From [Clostridium] scindens (lineage in GTDB: Bacteria > Bacillota > Clostridia > Lachnospirales > Lachnospiraceae): a DNA stretch of 64,000 bases. Within the stretch, counting starts at the first letter, position 1. The number at the start of each line of letters is the position of its first letter. Shown here in pieces: positions 9,195 through 16,860 of the stretch. The DNA is taken from positions 3,673,501-3,737,500 of the forward strand of contig NZ_CP080442.1 of NCBI RefSeq assembly GCF_019597925.1. The letters are read 5' to 3'. A program made the position numbers and the translations under genes. The notes under the pieces were generated by a model. The model ran no database searches and was not told the DNA's origin. It saw only the letters and a program-made list of their open reading frames with translations.

Positions 9195-9686
9195 TTACCA
9201 TTCCAGCCTATGCAGATGCCCTTCCAGATCCATCCCCGCAAACGAATTCTGCCTAAGTGCCTCATATAAAACGATTGCCACCGAATTTCCAAGATTCAGG
9301 GAACGGATATCCGGAACCATCGGAATCCTTATACAGTCATCTTTATGTTTTACCAGAATCTCTTCTGGTATTCCCGCACTTTCTTTTCCAAACATAATAT
9401 AGCAGTCTGGCTCATACTTGACATCCGTGTAGGCTTTCGGCGCTTTGGTCGTGGCCATATAGATCTTCGCGTCCGGATTCCTCCTGATGAAATCATCATA
9501 ATCAATATAAGTAGTCACATCCAGCTTATCCCAATAATCCATTCCAGCCCTCTTCAGATTCTTCTCATTCAGCCTGAATCCTAATGGTTCAATCAGGTGA
9601 AGCCTTGTGTTCGTAGCCACGCAGGTGCGCCCGATATTTCCTGTATTTGCAGGTATCTCTGGCTCATGCAATACAATATTCAACAT
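9195..9686 (-). CDS. trmL: tRNA (cytidine(34)-2'-O)-methyltransferase
   Basis: A SPOUT-family methyltransferase that adds a 2'-O-methyl to the wobble base of leucine tRNAs using S-adenosylmethionine. Seen: N-terminal LHEPEIPANTGNIGRTC, the middle IMFGKESAGIPEE loop and the C-terminal trefoil-knot segment IRSLNLGNSVAIVLYE, all diagnostic of TrmL. The frame is open 17 codons further upstream, but AAGGAGG lies just before the ATG at 9686, giving 163 residues, the normal length. Confidence 0.93.
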   Translation of the reverse strand: MLNIVLHEPEIPANTGNIGRTCVATNTRLHLIEPLGFRLNEKNLKRAGMDYWDKLDVTTYIDYDDFIRRNPDAKIYMATTKAPKAYTDVKYEPDCYIMFGKESAGIPEEILVKHKDDCIRIPMVPDIRSLNLGNSVAIVLYEALRQNSFAGMDLEGHLHRLEW

Positions 9687-9781
9687 GCTGCAACCTCCTT
9701 TACGTTTTATTTTAAAGAAAACAGATAAGCCAGTCAATATACACTTTTGGTAATGTTGTATTCATATTTTCCTAATTTCAT

Positions 9782-10687
9782 CTAGTTTTTAATTATTTTG
9801 CCCAATTCAGCAGAATCAAATAGTTTCAGAATCTCATCCGGCGCCGGACGATCAATATACCGCACGTCTTCCCCATTATGTATAACCTTATCGTTATTAT
9901 CCGTCAGGCTTCCGATCACGGATGCCTGAATATGGCTATGATTCAATGCCTCTGCCAGCGCCTCCCCGTCATCCGTCACGATCAGCAGGCTCCCTGCGGA
10001 AGCAAGCTGATAAGGATTGAGCCGGTAGTGCTCGCAGACCTCTATGGTCTCCTGAAGAATGGATATCTGCTTCATATCCACGGAAATCCCGGACGAGGCT
10101 TCTTTTGCAAGATTCCACAAGGCTGCCAGAATCCCCCCATCTGCGATCTGGTATATGGCGGATGCGCCCTGAGCCCTCGCTATGCCGATTTCTCTTTGGG
10201 CAAATAGATTCTCCCTGTAAGACAAGATCTGGTTAAGGAATGCCGGCGCAAACCGTTCTTTTAATTCCAGTTCCCTTTCCTGTACAATCTGAAGCATCCC
10301 ATCCATGCCCGCCCATTTTGTAAGGACGATCTCCCCGCCCGGCTCTAGCGCGCTCCTGCTACGGAGCGTATCGCCAGCCGCTTCTGCGATACCGGTTACG
10401 GTCACCATCGGAAAATGAATTGCCGGGTTCCTTGTGCCCTTCACCTCAAGCAGCTCGATCTTACGCTCATGGCAGGTGCTTTTTATCATCTTTTCAATTG
10501 TGTGTATCTTGGATTTATATGCGTAAGGCGGCAGCGCGATCTGCACGCCCACGCTAAGATGTGATGCGCCTGCCGCCGCCAAAGAGTTGGCGGCGGAGGC
10601 AAGCGCATGGATTCCGATATATTTTGACTGCCCATATACAGTAGCCGTCTCGCTTAGCAAATATCCCGTCTGCGTTTCAAGTTTCAT
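9782..10687 (-). CDS. AIR synthase-related (PurM/HypE-like) protein
   Basis: A 301-residue protein with the PurM-like two-domain layout: an N-terminal Gly/Ala-rich segment (SAANSLAAAGASHLSVGVQI, about residues 32-51) and a C-terminal half with LNPYQLASAGSLLIVTDDGE, which resembles the end of hydrogenase maturation factor HypE and of thiamine-phosphate kinase. These proteins bind ATP at the interface of the halves. No hyp, thi or pur genes are near, so the substrate is unknown. It follows the VanW gene by 22 bp, probably in one transcript. Confidence 0.7.
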   Translation of the reverse strand: MKLETQTGYLLSETATVYGQSKYIGIHALASAANSLAAAGASHLSVGVQIALPPYAYKSKIHTIEKMIKSTCHERKIELLEVKGTRNPAIHFPMVTVTGIAEAAGDTLRSRSALEPGGEIVLTKWAGMDGMLQIVQERELELKERFAPAFLNQILSYRENLFAQREIGIARAQGASAIYQIADGGILAALWNLAKEASSGISVDMKQISILQETIEVCEHYRLNPYQLASAGSLLIVTDDGEALAEALNHSHIQASVIGSLTDNNDKVIHNGEDVRYIDRPAPDEILKLFDSAELGKIIKN

Positions 10688-10709
10688 GTCTCTATCCTCT
10701 GCTTCTCAT

Positions 10710-12287
10710 CTATTGCTGGGCCTGCTGTTCCTGGCCAGTCGATTCCTGGGCCTGGCTTTGCTGCGTCCCTTGTGCCTGCATCGACTGGGCCTGGCTGATA
10801 GCAGCGTCGATCTTGCCTTTGTCCTGGGTAGCAATTGCATTCTGCACCAGAACCTTGGCCTGGGCGTTATCAGTTCTGGTCCCTATCTCAATAATCTGGT
10901 CAGACTTCTCATAAGTGCTGTTATTGATCACATCCCTGCTCACCTGCTTTCCATCCTGATAAACGATCTTCCACAGCTGGGCCGTCTTGCCTGTATGCGG
11001 GCTTCCGGCATAATTCATGCTTCCGAGCGCCGCATCCGAGTTCTCTTTATAGGTGACTCCATAGTCTTCCGTGGTCAGCGTCTCGCTCTCAAACTCCACG
11101 GTCCGCCCCGGCGTCCTGGTCTCCTTGCCATAGATGGTGAAGCGCAGCTGGTTGGAAGCGTCAATCTCTCCGGCAATAAAGATCGGGGTTTCATAATTAT
11201 TCTGAAACACGAAGTCCAGGTAGTCGCCGGCAATCGCCGCATCCCTGGACGGGTCCACATATGCTACCAGCATGGAGTGCGGATATCGTTCCACCACTTC
11301 CAGTTCTGCATAAAGCACGGCATTATATAGAGTGGTAGATACCTGGCAGATGCCTCCGCCGAAGGAATCCACTACCTGGCCATTCTCGTAGGATCCGGCC
11401 GGCACGTATCCGTGCTCTTCATCATAAGGCGCGGTCCTGTCATGGACGGATAGCTGCTCTCCCGGCATCAGCACGGAGCCATTCAGAAGATCCACGCCCG
11501 TCTTAAGATTCTGCCAGCGCTCTCCTCCGCCTGCATCCGTGGAAAATGCCCCCAGTTCATCTTTTATCGTGCTCAAGTCCTTCTTCGTCACGGAAGGAGA
11601 TTCTTTTATCAGGGTCATCTTCATGGCAATGTCTTTATGCTTCCATTTTTCATTCAGATATTTTTCCAATTTCGCTGTCGATGCTTTGATATCTACGGTC
11701 TGGCCGTCCTTTTCCTTAGTAATCTTAAATCCGTCGCCGTCTTTTTTAATCTTGGCATCCACCGCGTGGCTGGCAAGCGGAACCACCCGTTCCTCTATGA
11801 CAGCCTTTGACTTTTTATGATCCAGGACAAAATCCTCGCCCAGCACCATCTTTTCTTTGGATAGTTTCCTCAACTGACGGTAACGCACCCATAGCCTCCC
11901 CTTCTTCCCATAGGAGACAGCCTTTTTGGCTACCTTGTCAATGTCATTATAGCGAAGGCCCAGTTCTTCCAGCGTCGCTGCCGCCTTTTTGTCGTCCACT
12001 TTCATAGTCACGCTCTCTTTGCGGTCATCCTCCAGATGCTTTTTCAAAGCCTCCTTGGCTTCTTTTCCTGTCATGCCTGACACATTTACGCTTCCGATAT
12101 AGATATTGTTGCAGATCTTATCCGCTGGAAACTTTGATACATAACGGTAAAGCACTCCATAAGATATGGCAAAGATGATACATACGCATACGAAAACAAG
12201 ACCAAAAAGGACTTGCCTCCTTCTTCGTCTCATCCTCGACATCCGTTTGCTTTTTTTATTTCCCTTTCTCTGACTTCCTGCAGCCAT
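10710..12287 (-). CDS. VanW family protein with peptidoglycan-binding repeats
   Basis: A 525-residue membrane-anchored cell-envelope protein. After a basic N-terminus (RMRRRRRQ) comes one transmembrane helix (about 25-50). An extracytoplasmic part follows with putative peptidoglycan-binding (YoaR-type) repeats at about 60-240, and then the VanW domain (about 255-390) with VPAGSYENGQVVDSFGGG and ICQVSTTLYNAVLYAELEV. The C-terminal 30 residues are a Gln/Ala low-complexity tail. VanW was named in vanB glycopeptide-resistance clusters, but such stand-alone proteins are common in Clostridia without resistance, and nothing here points to it. Confidence 0.88.
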   Translation of the reverse strand: MAAGSQRKGNKKSKRMSRMRRRRRQVLFGLVFVCVCIIFAISYGVLYRYVSKFPADKICNNIYIGSVNVSGMTGKEAKEALKKHLEDDRKESVTMKVDDKKAAATLEELGLRYNDIDKVAKKAVSYGKKGRLWVRYRQLRKLSKEKMVLGEDFVLDHKKSKAVIEERVVPLASHAVDAKIKKDGDGFKITKEKDGQTVDIKASTAKLEKYLNEKWKHKDIAMKMTLIKESPSVTKKDLSTIKDELGAFSTDAGGGERWQNLKTGVDLLNGSVLMPGEQLSVHDRTAPYDEEHGYVPAGSYENGQVVDSFGGGICQVSTTLYNAVLYAELEVVERYPHSMLVAYVDPSRDAAIAGDYLDFVFQNNYETPIFIAGEIDASNQLRFTIYGKETRTPGRTVEFESETLTTEDYGVTYKENSDAALGSMNYAGSPHTGKTAQLWKIVYQDGKQVSRDVINNSTYEKSDQIIEIGTRTDNAQAKVLVQNAIATQDKGKIDAAISQAQSMQAQGTQQSQAQESTGQEQQAQQ

Positions 12288-12317
12288 CTTATTCTCCCAT
12301 ACCCCTTTGCTTTATGG

Positions 12318-12422
12318 CTATACCATAAGATACGGCACTACCATAGTTGCGATCATTGCAATAATCACTACCATGATCACGATTGCAATGATTCTTCTTG
12401 TCTTCTTATTGTTAAAATTCAT
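12318..12422 (-). CDS. Small single-pass membrane peptide (34 residues)
   Basis: An ATG-started frame of 34 codons fills most of the gap between nth and the VanW gene. The product begins MNFNNKKTRR (basic, cytosolic) and then runs as an unbroken hydrophobic helix of Ile, Val, Met and Ala from residue 11 to 29, ending PYLMV. AAGG lies about ten bases before the ATG. Basic head plus one helix is the usual shape of functional small membrane proteins. It is 27 bp after nth and 30 bp before the VanW start, so co-transcribed. I cannot assign a family. Confidence 0.6.
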   Translation of the reverse strand: MNFNNKKTRRIIAIVIMVVIIAMIATMVVPYLMV

Positions 12423-12449
12423 CCGACTACCTTCTTTTCATATATTTCT

Positions 12450-13076
12450 CTACATTTTATACTCTTTACAATATTTTTGCAAGAAACATTCCTCACATCT
12501 TGGACTGCGTGCCGTGCATATCGTGCGTCCAAACGTAATGATCTGTATATTATATAGGATCCAATGGTCTTTCGGCAGTTCCTTCATCAGATCCTGCTCT
12601 ATCTTCTCCGGATCCTGATTCTTTGTAAGGCCCAGCCGGTTCGATATCCTTTTTACGTGAGTGTCCACCACTACGCTGGGCTCATGATAGATGTTCCCCC
12701 TTATGACATTGGCCGTCTTTCTTCCCACTCCCGCAAGGGACGTCAGTTCCTCTAGGCTCTTTGGAACTTCGCCGCCATATTTATCCATAATATCTTTCAT
12801 GCATGAGATGATATTCTTTGCTTTATTATGATAAAATCCGGTAGGCTTGATATCCTGTTCCAGCTCTTTTAAGTCTGCGTTGGCAAATGCGAAAGCAGAT
12901 GGATACTTCTTAAAAAGACTTTCGGTAACGATATTCACCCGCGCGTCCGTGCACTGGGCGCTCAGCATAGTGGCTATCAGCAGCTGCCAAGGCGTCTCGT
13001 AGTTAAGATAGCATCTATATTCCGTTCCATACTGTTCATCCAGCATGTCCAGTATCTGGCGTGTTCTTTTCTTCAT
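12450..13076 (-). CDS. nth: Endonuclease III (DNA glycosylase/AP lyase)
   Basis: Base-excision repair enzyme that removes oxidised pyrimidines and cuts the abasic site. Seen in the 208 residues: helix-hairpin-helix LAGVGRKTANV with the catalytic lysine K120, the catalytic aspartate D138 in VDTHVKRISNRLGL, and the [4Fe-4S] ligands C187, C194, C197 and C203 with the standard 6-2-5 spacing. All functional residues are present. The start overlaps the stop of the upstream radical SAM gene by 4 bp (ATGA). Confidence 0.97.
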   Translation of the reverse strand: MKKRTRQILDMLDEQYGTEYRCYLNYETPWQLLIATMLSAQCTDARVNIVTESLFKKYPSAFAFANADLKELEQDIKPTGFYHNKAKNIISCMKDIMDKYGGEVPKSLEELTSLAGVGRKTANVIRGNIYHEPSVVVDTHVKRISNRLGLTKNQDPEKIEQDLMKELPKDHWILYNIQIITFGRTICTARSPRCEECFLQKYCKEYKM

Positions 13077-14839
13077 CTTATCTCCTCGCCGCTTCTAAGA
13101 AATTCTGGTTCTATCATACAGGTTCTTGCTTCCTGATTCAACGGATTTCTTTCTTTATAGTCAAAGAGGATGTATTTCCCGATAATGGAAAAGTACTCCA
13201 TATGGGTCATCTTGCGCATCTGATTCCTGTCATACGGCCCGTAGGACGGAAGATACTGCCGGTTTCTTTCTTCTGCCTCATAGAAATGCCTCAATACTTC
13301 CTTGGACACTTTATATTCTCCCGCGAATTCCGGTCGGGTCTTGGCATTTTCCCTCAGATAATAATCGTACGTCAGCAGTTCTCTATAATAGTCTTCCCTA
13401 TCCGGGTGGCTTTTAACAATAAATTCCAGTAAAATAGCATACCTTGCACTTCTTTTATGCTGGATGCCTCCCAGTCCTTTCTCTTCATAGAATTCCTTCA
13501 GCTTATCATACAAATCAAACGCGGAATCGTACGCTTCCTCCAGCGCATCCAAGGTGTGGGTAAACTGCCTGCTGTTATAATAGACCTCCACCATCTCTTC
13601 GATACCTTTCAGGCGGATCACGTCCTCATAGGAAAGCCATCTGGTGCAAAGCACTTCGTAAGGAGGCCTGCTTTTGTGCAGCAGACCGTAAGATTCCTTG
13701 TGTTCCTCCATATAAGAGCCCTTCAGCACCTTTAAGAATCCCAGCTGCAGCTGTTCCGGCTTAAGAGCATACACCTCATCAAAGGAGCGGGCAAAACGAT
13801 GGATGTCTTCATAAGGCAGCCCCGCGATCAGGTCCAGGTGCTGATGGATATTCCCATTCTTCTGAATCCTTTCAACGACGTATTTTACAGTTCCAAAATC
13901 CATCGTCCTGCGGATTGCCCGTATGGTCTCCGGATTGGTTGATTGAACGCCTATTTCCAGCTGCACCAGCCCCGGCCGCATATGTTCCAGTATCTCTAAC
14001 TCCTCTTCATTCAGCAAATCTGCCGCTATCTCAAAATGGAAATTCGTAATCCCCCTATCGTGCTGTGCAATATATTTCCATATGCGGATGGCGTGATCAT
14101 GCCTGCAGTTAAAGGTACGATCCACAAACTTTACCTGAGGCACTCCCTGATCGATAAAAAACTGCAGTTCCTTCTCTACCAGCCCGGCGTCCCTGAATCG
14201 CAGACGCTTGTCCACGGAAGACAGGCAGTAGCTGCACGAGAAGGGGCACCCCCTGCTGCTCTCATAGTAGACGATCTTATGCTCGAATGCTTCCATGTGG
14301 CGGTAGACAAAGGGAACCTTGCTAAGATCCATTGCCTGGCGCCATGGATTCTCGACAATCCTTCCATCTTCTTTCCGGAAGGTAATTCCCTCCGTCCGTT
14401 CAAGTCCCTTGTCGCCTTCCTGATCCTGCCAGATTCTAGACAGTTGGGCAAATGTCTCTTCTCCCTCGCCCTTCATGACTCCCTTTACCTTATGAAGCCG
14501 CCGCAGCACGTCCACGGAATCGTAGGACACCTCCGGCCCGCCAAGCCAGATGGGCATATCCGGCCTGATCTTTCCCAGTTCCTCTACCAGTTCTTCCACA
14601 TAATCCAGATTCCAGATATAGCAGGAAAAGCATGCAACATCCGGCCTGCGCCTGTAGATATCCATCAGTATGTTATCTCTTTGCTGGTTGATCGTATATT
14701 CCGCCAGCTCGATCCCTCCTTGCTCCGGCTTATTCCCCCGCCAATCCATTGACTTTGCTTCCGCATAAGCCTTCAGGCTGTATATTGCCAGATTCGAGTG
14801 AATGTACTTGGCATTGACTGCTGCTAATAATATCTTCAT
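13073..14839 (-). CDS. B12-binding-type radical SAM protein (DUF4080-like)
   Basis: A 588-residue protein. The N-terminus (MKILLAAVNAKYIHSNLAIY) is a B12-binding-like Rossmann domain to about residue 180. A radical SAM barrel follows, with the cluster motif C198-x3-C202-x2-C205 (CPFSCSYC). The C-terminal 180 residues match what I remember of DUF4080, common in Lachnospiraceae. The reaction is unknown; relatives methylate or rearrange unactivated carbons. Its stop overlaps the nth start by 4 bp, so the two are co-expressed, but a functional link is not established. Confidence 0.85.
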   Translation of the reverse strand: MKILLAAVNAKYIHSNLAIYSLKAYAEAKSMDWRGNKPEQGGIELAEYTINQQRDNILMDIYRRRPDVACFSCYIWNLDYVEELVEELGKIRPDMPIWLGGPEVSYDSVDVLRRLHKVKGVMKGEGEETFAQLSRIWQDQEGDKGLERTEGITFRKEDGRIVENPWRQAMDLSKVPFVYRHMEAFEHKIVYYESSRGCPFSCSYCLSSVDKRLRFRDAGLVEKELQFFIDQGVPQVKFVDRTFNCRHDHAIRIWKYIAQHDRGITNFHFEIAADLLNEEELEILEHMRPGLVQLEIGVQSTNPETIRAIRRTMDFGTVKYVVERIQKNGNIHQHLDLIAGLPYEDIHRFARSFDEVYALKPEQLQLGFLKVLKGSYMEEHKESYGLLHKSRPPYEVLCTRWLSYEDVIRLKGIEEMVEVYYNSRQFTHTLDALEEAYDSAFDLYDKLKEFYEEKGLGGIQHKRSARYAILLEFIVKSHPDREDYYRELLTYDYYLRENAKTRPEFAGEYKVSKEVLRHFYEAEERNRQYLPSYGPYDRNQMRKMTHMEYFSIIGKYILFDYKERNPLNQEARTCMIEPEFLRSGEEIR

Positions 14840-14957
14840 CTTCTATTCTCCATTTATCCCGTCGAACTATCCCGTCGACTTTTTCCACCTTTCTTTCGAT
14901 CCTGTTCATTACCTTATAGTCATTATAGCACGCCCTCCACGCATTATCGCATGGGGA

Positions 14958-14986
14958 TTGACAATTTTTCCAAAATAGGTTAAACT
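14958..14986 (+). promoter_or_regulatory. Promoter of the SRP RNA gene
   Basis: A perfect TTGACA (14958-14963) and TAAACT (14981-14986) are separated by 17 bp on the plus strand, placing the transcription start near 14993, exactly where the SRP RNA pairing begins. Confidence 0.8.
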
Positions 14987-14992
14987 TAAGAC

Positions 14993-15254
14993 TCGTGCAG
15001 CCGGGGTGTTAGCGGTACCTTGTACCTGCAATCCGCTATAGCAGGGGTGATATTGCGCGAAGGGCACAGTTCTGTAGAGCTGCCCTTGAAAAGTGGCGTT
15101 GATGCCTGGGTCTTACGCGACGGAAATCCATGAACCGTGTCAGGTCGGGAACGAAGCAGCACTAAGTGGAACCTTCCGGGTGCCGTGAGGGTGCCTGGGC
15201 TGAGCTAACTGTCGAGGTAACGTCTATGGGGCTGGGTTCGAAGCGCAATGCACG
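14993..15254 (+). ncRNA. ffs: Large signal recognition particle RNA (Gram-positive type)
   Basis: About 262 nt. Ends pair (GTGCA at 14995 with TGCAC near 15249). The 5' part carries the Alu-domain segment GTACCTGCAATCCGCTATAG. The apical S domain has CAGGTCGGGAACGAAGCAGC (15141-15160), in which the stem TCG/CGA is capped by a GGAA tetraloop (15148-15151), the Ffh-binding site. The length and the Alu domain make it the Bacillus/Clostridium long form, not the short 4.5S form. It would work with Ffh and FtsY in cotranslational membrane targeting. Ends are set from pairing and the promoter, so are good to a few bases. Confidence 0.95.
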
Positions 15255-15271
15255 AAAAATAAGGCAAATAC

Positions 15272-15308
15272 AAAAGGAGTCATCGCTTTCTCTGCGATTA
15301 CTCCTTTT
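15272..15308. terminator. Bidirectional terminator shared by the SRP RNA and tadA
   Basis: Stem 15272-15286 / 15294-15308 (AAAAGGAGT.ATCGC with its complement, one mismatch), followed by a T run on the plus strand and bordered by A residues that give a U run on the minus strand. It overlaps the last codons and stop (15298-15300) of tadA, so one hairpin ends both converging transcripts. Confidence 0.85.
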
Positions 15309-15771
15309 TTGTTCTGCGGCTTCGTAATTCTTTGAAGAAATCCTTCATCATCTGGCTGCATTCTTCTTCCAGCACGCCGGTTGTCAATTCTGCCTGATGG
15401 TTGAATTCCTTCATCTGCAGCAGATTCAGGATAGATCCGGCACACCCTGCCTTTGGATTCATGCATCCGACTACCACTCTGCTCATCCTGGACTGCACGA
15501 TCGCGCCGGAGCACATCTGGCATGGTTCCAGCGTTACATACATCGTGCATTCTTCCAGCCGCCAGTCATCCATCTTTCTGCTGGCTTTTCTGATGGCGAT
15601 CAGTTCCGCATGAGACAGCGTATTCTTATCGGCCATCCTCCGGTTGTATCCCCTTCCAATTATCTTATCCTTATAAACAATTACGCAGCCTATAGGAACC
15701 TCCCCTATAGCATAAGCCTTTCTAGCCTGCCTGATTGCCTCTTTCATGTATTTCTCGTCAATACTCTGCAT
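15298..15771 (-). CDS. tadA: tRNA-specific adenosine deaminase
   Basis: Deaminates A34 of tRNA-Arg(ACG) to inosine, which is essential for decoding. The 157 residues hold the zinc-deaminase motifs: H54-A-E56 in LSHAELIAI (E56 is the proton shuttle) and P83-C84-x2-C87 (EPCQMCSGAI). The C-terminal helix LEEECSQMMKDFFKELR is typical of TadA. It lies next to the SRP RNA, a conserved neighbourhood in Firmicutes. Confidence 0.95.
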   Translation of the reverse strand: MQSIDEKYMKEAIRQARKAYAIGEVPIGCVIVYKDKIIGRGYNRRMADKNTLSHAELIAIRKASRKMDDWRLEECTMYVTLEPCQMCSGAIVQSRMSRVVVGCMNPKAGCAGSILNLLQMKEFNHQAELTTGVLEEECSQMMKDFFKELRSRRTKKE

Positions 15772-15798
15772 GCTTTTCTCTCCGTCTTTCTACAAGGA

Positions 15799-16797
15799 TC
15801 ATCGACTGCCAGGTGTCGCTGGCCTTTTCACATACCGGCACCAATAGCCGAATTGCTCCTGCCCATTGTCCTCATCCTCCGCAAGCTCGATGTCCAGATC
15901 ATCTCTGCGGATGAATTCCGGGAATCCGAATGCCGCGGCAGCTTTGGCTTCCTGCGGATGATAAATCCCGGGAACGCCAAGCCTCAGTCTCTCTCCGTCA
16001 TCAATCATCGCCAGATGGTGATAGTTATAGTATCCATGAAGCAGGAAATTATTGTTGGAAAGCCTCCACTCGCATCTTGGAAGTCCGGCCAGCTCGTTTC
16101 TCTGGATCTTCTTGCACTGGAACCGCGAGGCTGGCATCTCCTCTTGCGGCATTGCCTCTTCTGCCTGTAATTCTTCCTGCACTGGCTCTATCCCGACTAT
16201 TTGTTCCTGCGGCTCTTCCATGCTGGCCTCTTCTTCCTGTGTTTCCTCCGCCTGTACTTCCTCTATCTGCTCCGCCCGCAGTTCCTCTTCCTGCTCTGCC
16301 TGTACTTCTTCTCGCTTTGCCTGCGCTTCTTCTGCCTGCACTGCCTCAGCGCGAAGTTCTTCTTGCTCGTTGCCGGCATCTTCCCCCTCTGCCGGGGCCT
16401 GCCGGACCTCTTGAGGGGACCATACCTTCATGTTATTTACATTCACCGGCATGTCATCCCACACCACGGCGTATTTATGGCCGGATTCATTCTCCAGAAT
16501 GACTCCGTTGATGCGCCGGAAGTTCTCCGGAACTCCGGTATCTTCTTTCGTGTAGTACAGTTGATAATTAATAGCAGGGTTCACATTGTCCACGGTACCC
16601 TGCCAAATTCCTACACATCCGTCTCCTTCTTCGTAGAACAGATACAATTGCAGTCTTTTTTCCCCTTTCATATGCAATCCTTTGCCGTGAATATGTATCA
16701 CGCAATCTTCGTCTCCCTGCTCTACCTTGACAAATCCTACGTTGCGTAGTCTCCTTCCCTGTTCATATTCGTATAAGTAACGAATAAAACGCTTCAA
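15799..16797 (-). CDS. Hypothetical acidic protein (DUF6128-like) with Glu/Gln repeat linker
   Basis: 332 residues in three parts. Residues 1-120 are a compact domain (MKRFIRYLYEYEQGRRLRNV, then HIHGKGLHMKGEKRLQLYLF), which I believe is the Lachnospiraceae domain DUF6128. Residues 130-230 are a low-complexity linker of degenerate EEVQAEQEEELRAE units. Residues 235-320 are a second ordered domain with ELAGLPRCEWRLSNNNFLLH. There is no signal peptide or membrane helix, so it is probably cytosolic. Function unknown. It follows dgt after a 63-bp gap and precedes tadA. Confidence 0.65.
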   Translation of the reverse strand: MKRFIRYLYEYEQGRRLRNVGFVKVEQGDEDCVIHIHGKGLHMKGEKRLQLYLFYEEGDGCVGIWQGTVDNVNPAINYQLYYTKEDTGVPENFRRINGVILENESGHKYAVVWDDMPVNVNNMKVWSPQEVRQAPAEGEDAGNEQEELRAEAVQAEEAQAKREEVQAEQEEELRAEQIEEVQAEETQEEEASMEEPQEQIVGIEPVQEELQAEEAMPQEEMPASRFQCKKIQRNELAGLPRCEWRLSNNNFLLHGYYNYHHLAMIDDGERLRLGVPGIYHPQEAKAAAAFGFPEFIRRDDLDIELAEDEDNGQEQFGYWCRYVKRPATPGSR

Positions 16798-16860
16798 TCT
16801 TCCACTTCCAATCCTGGTTATTTATCACAATCTATTCCCCAGGATTCCAAAATATGATAG

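Noticed and set aside
10710..12287. Glycopeptide resistance from the VanW protein
   Set aside because: No vanH/A/X or regulator genes are near; stand-alone VanW proteins are widespread in Clostridia.
11807..12618. Plus-strand frames between VanW and nth
   Set aside because: They are antisense to nth and to the small membrane peptide, with no ribosome binding sites.
15397..16502. Long plus-strand frames opposite tadA and the acidic protein
   Set aside because: Shadows caused by the Glu/Gln-rich codons of the minus-strand genes, which leave few stops on the other strand.
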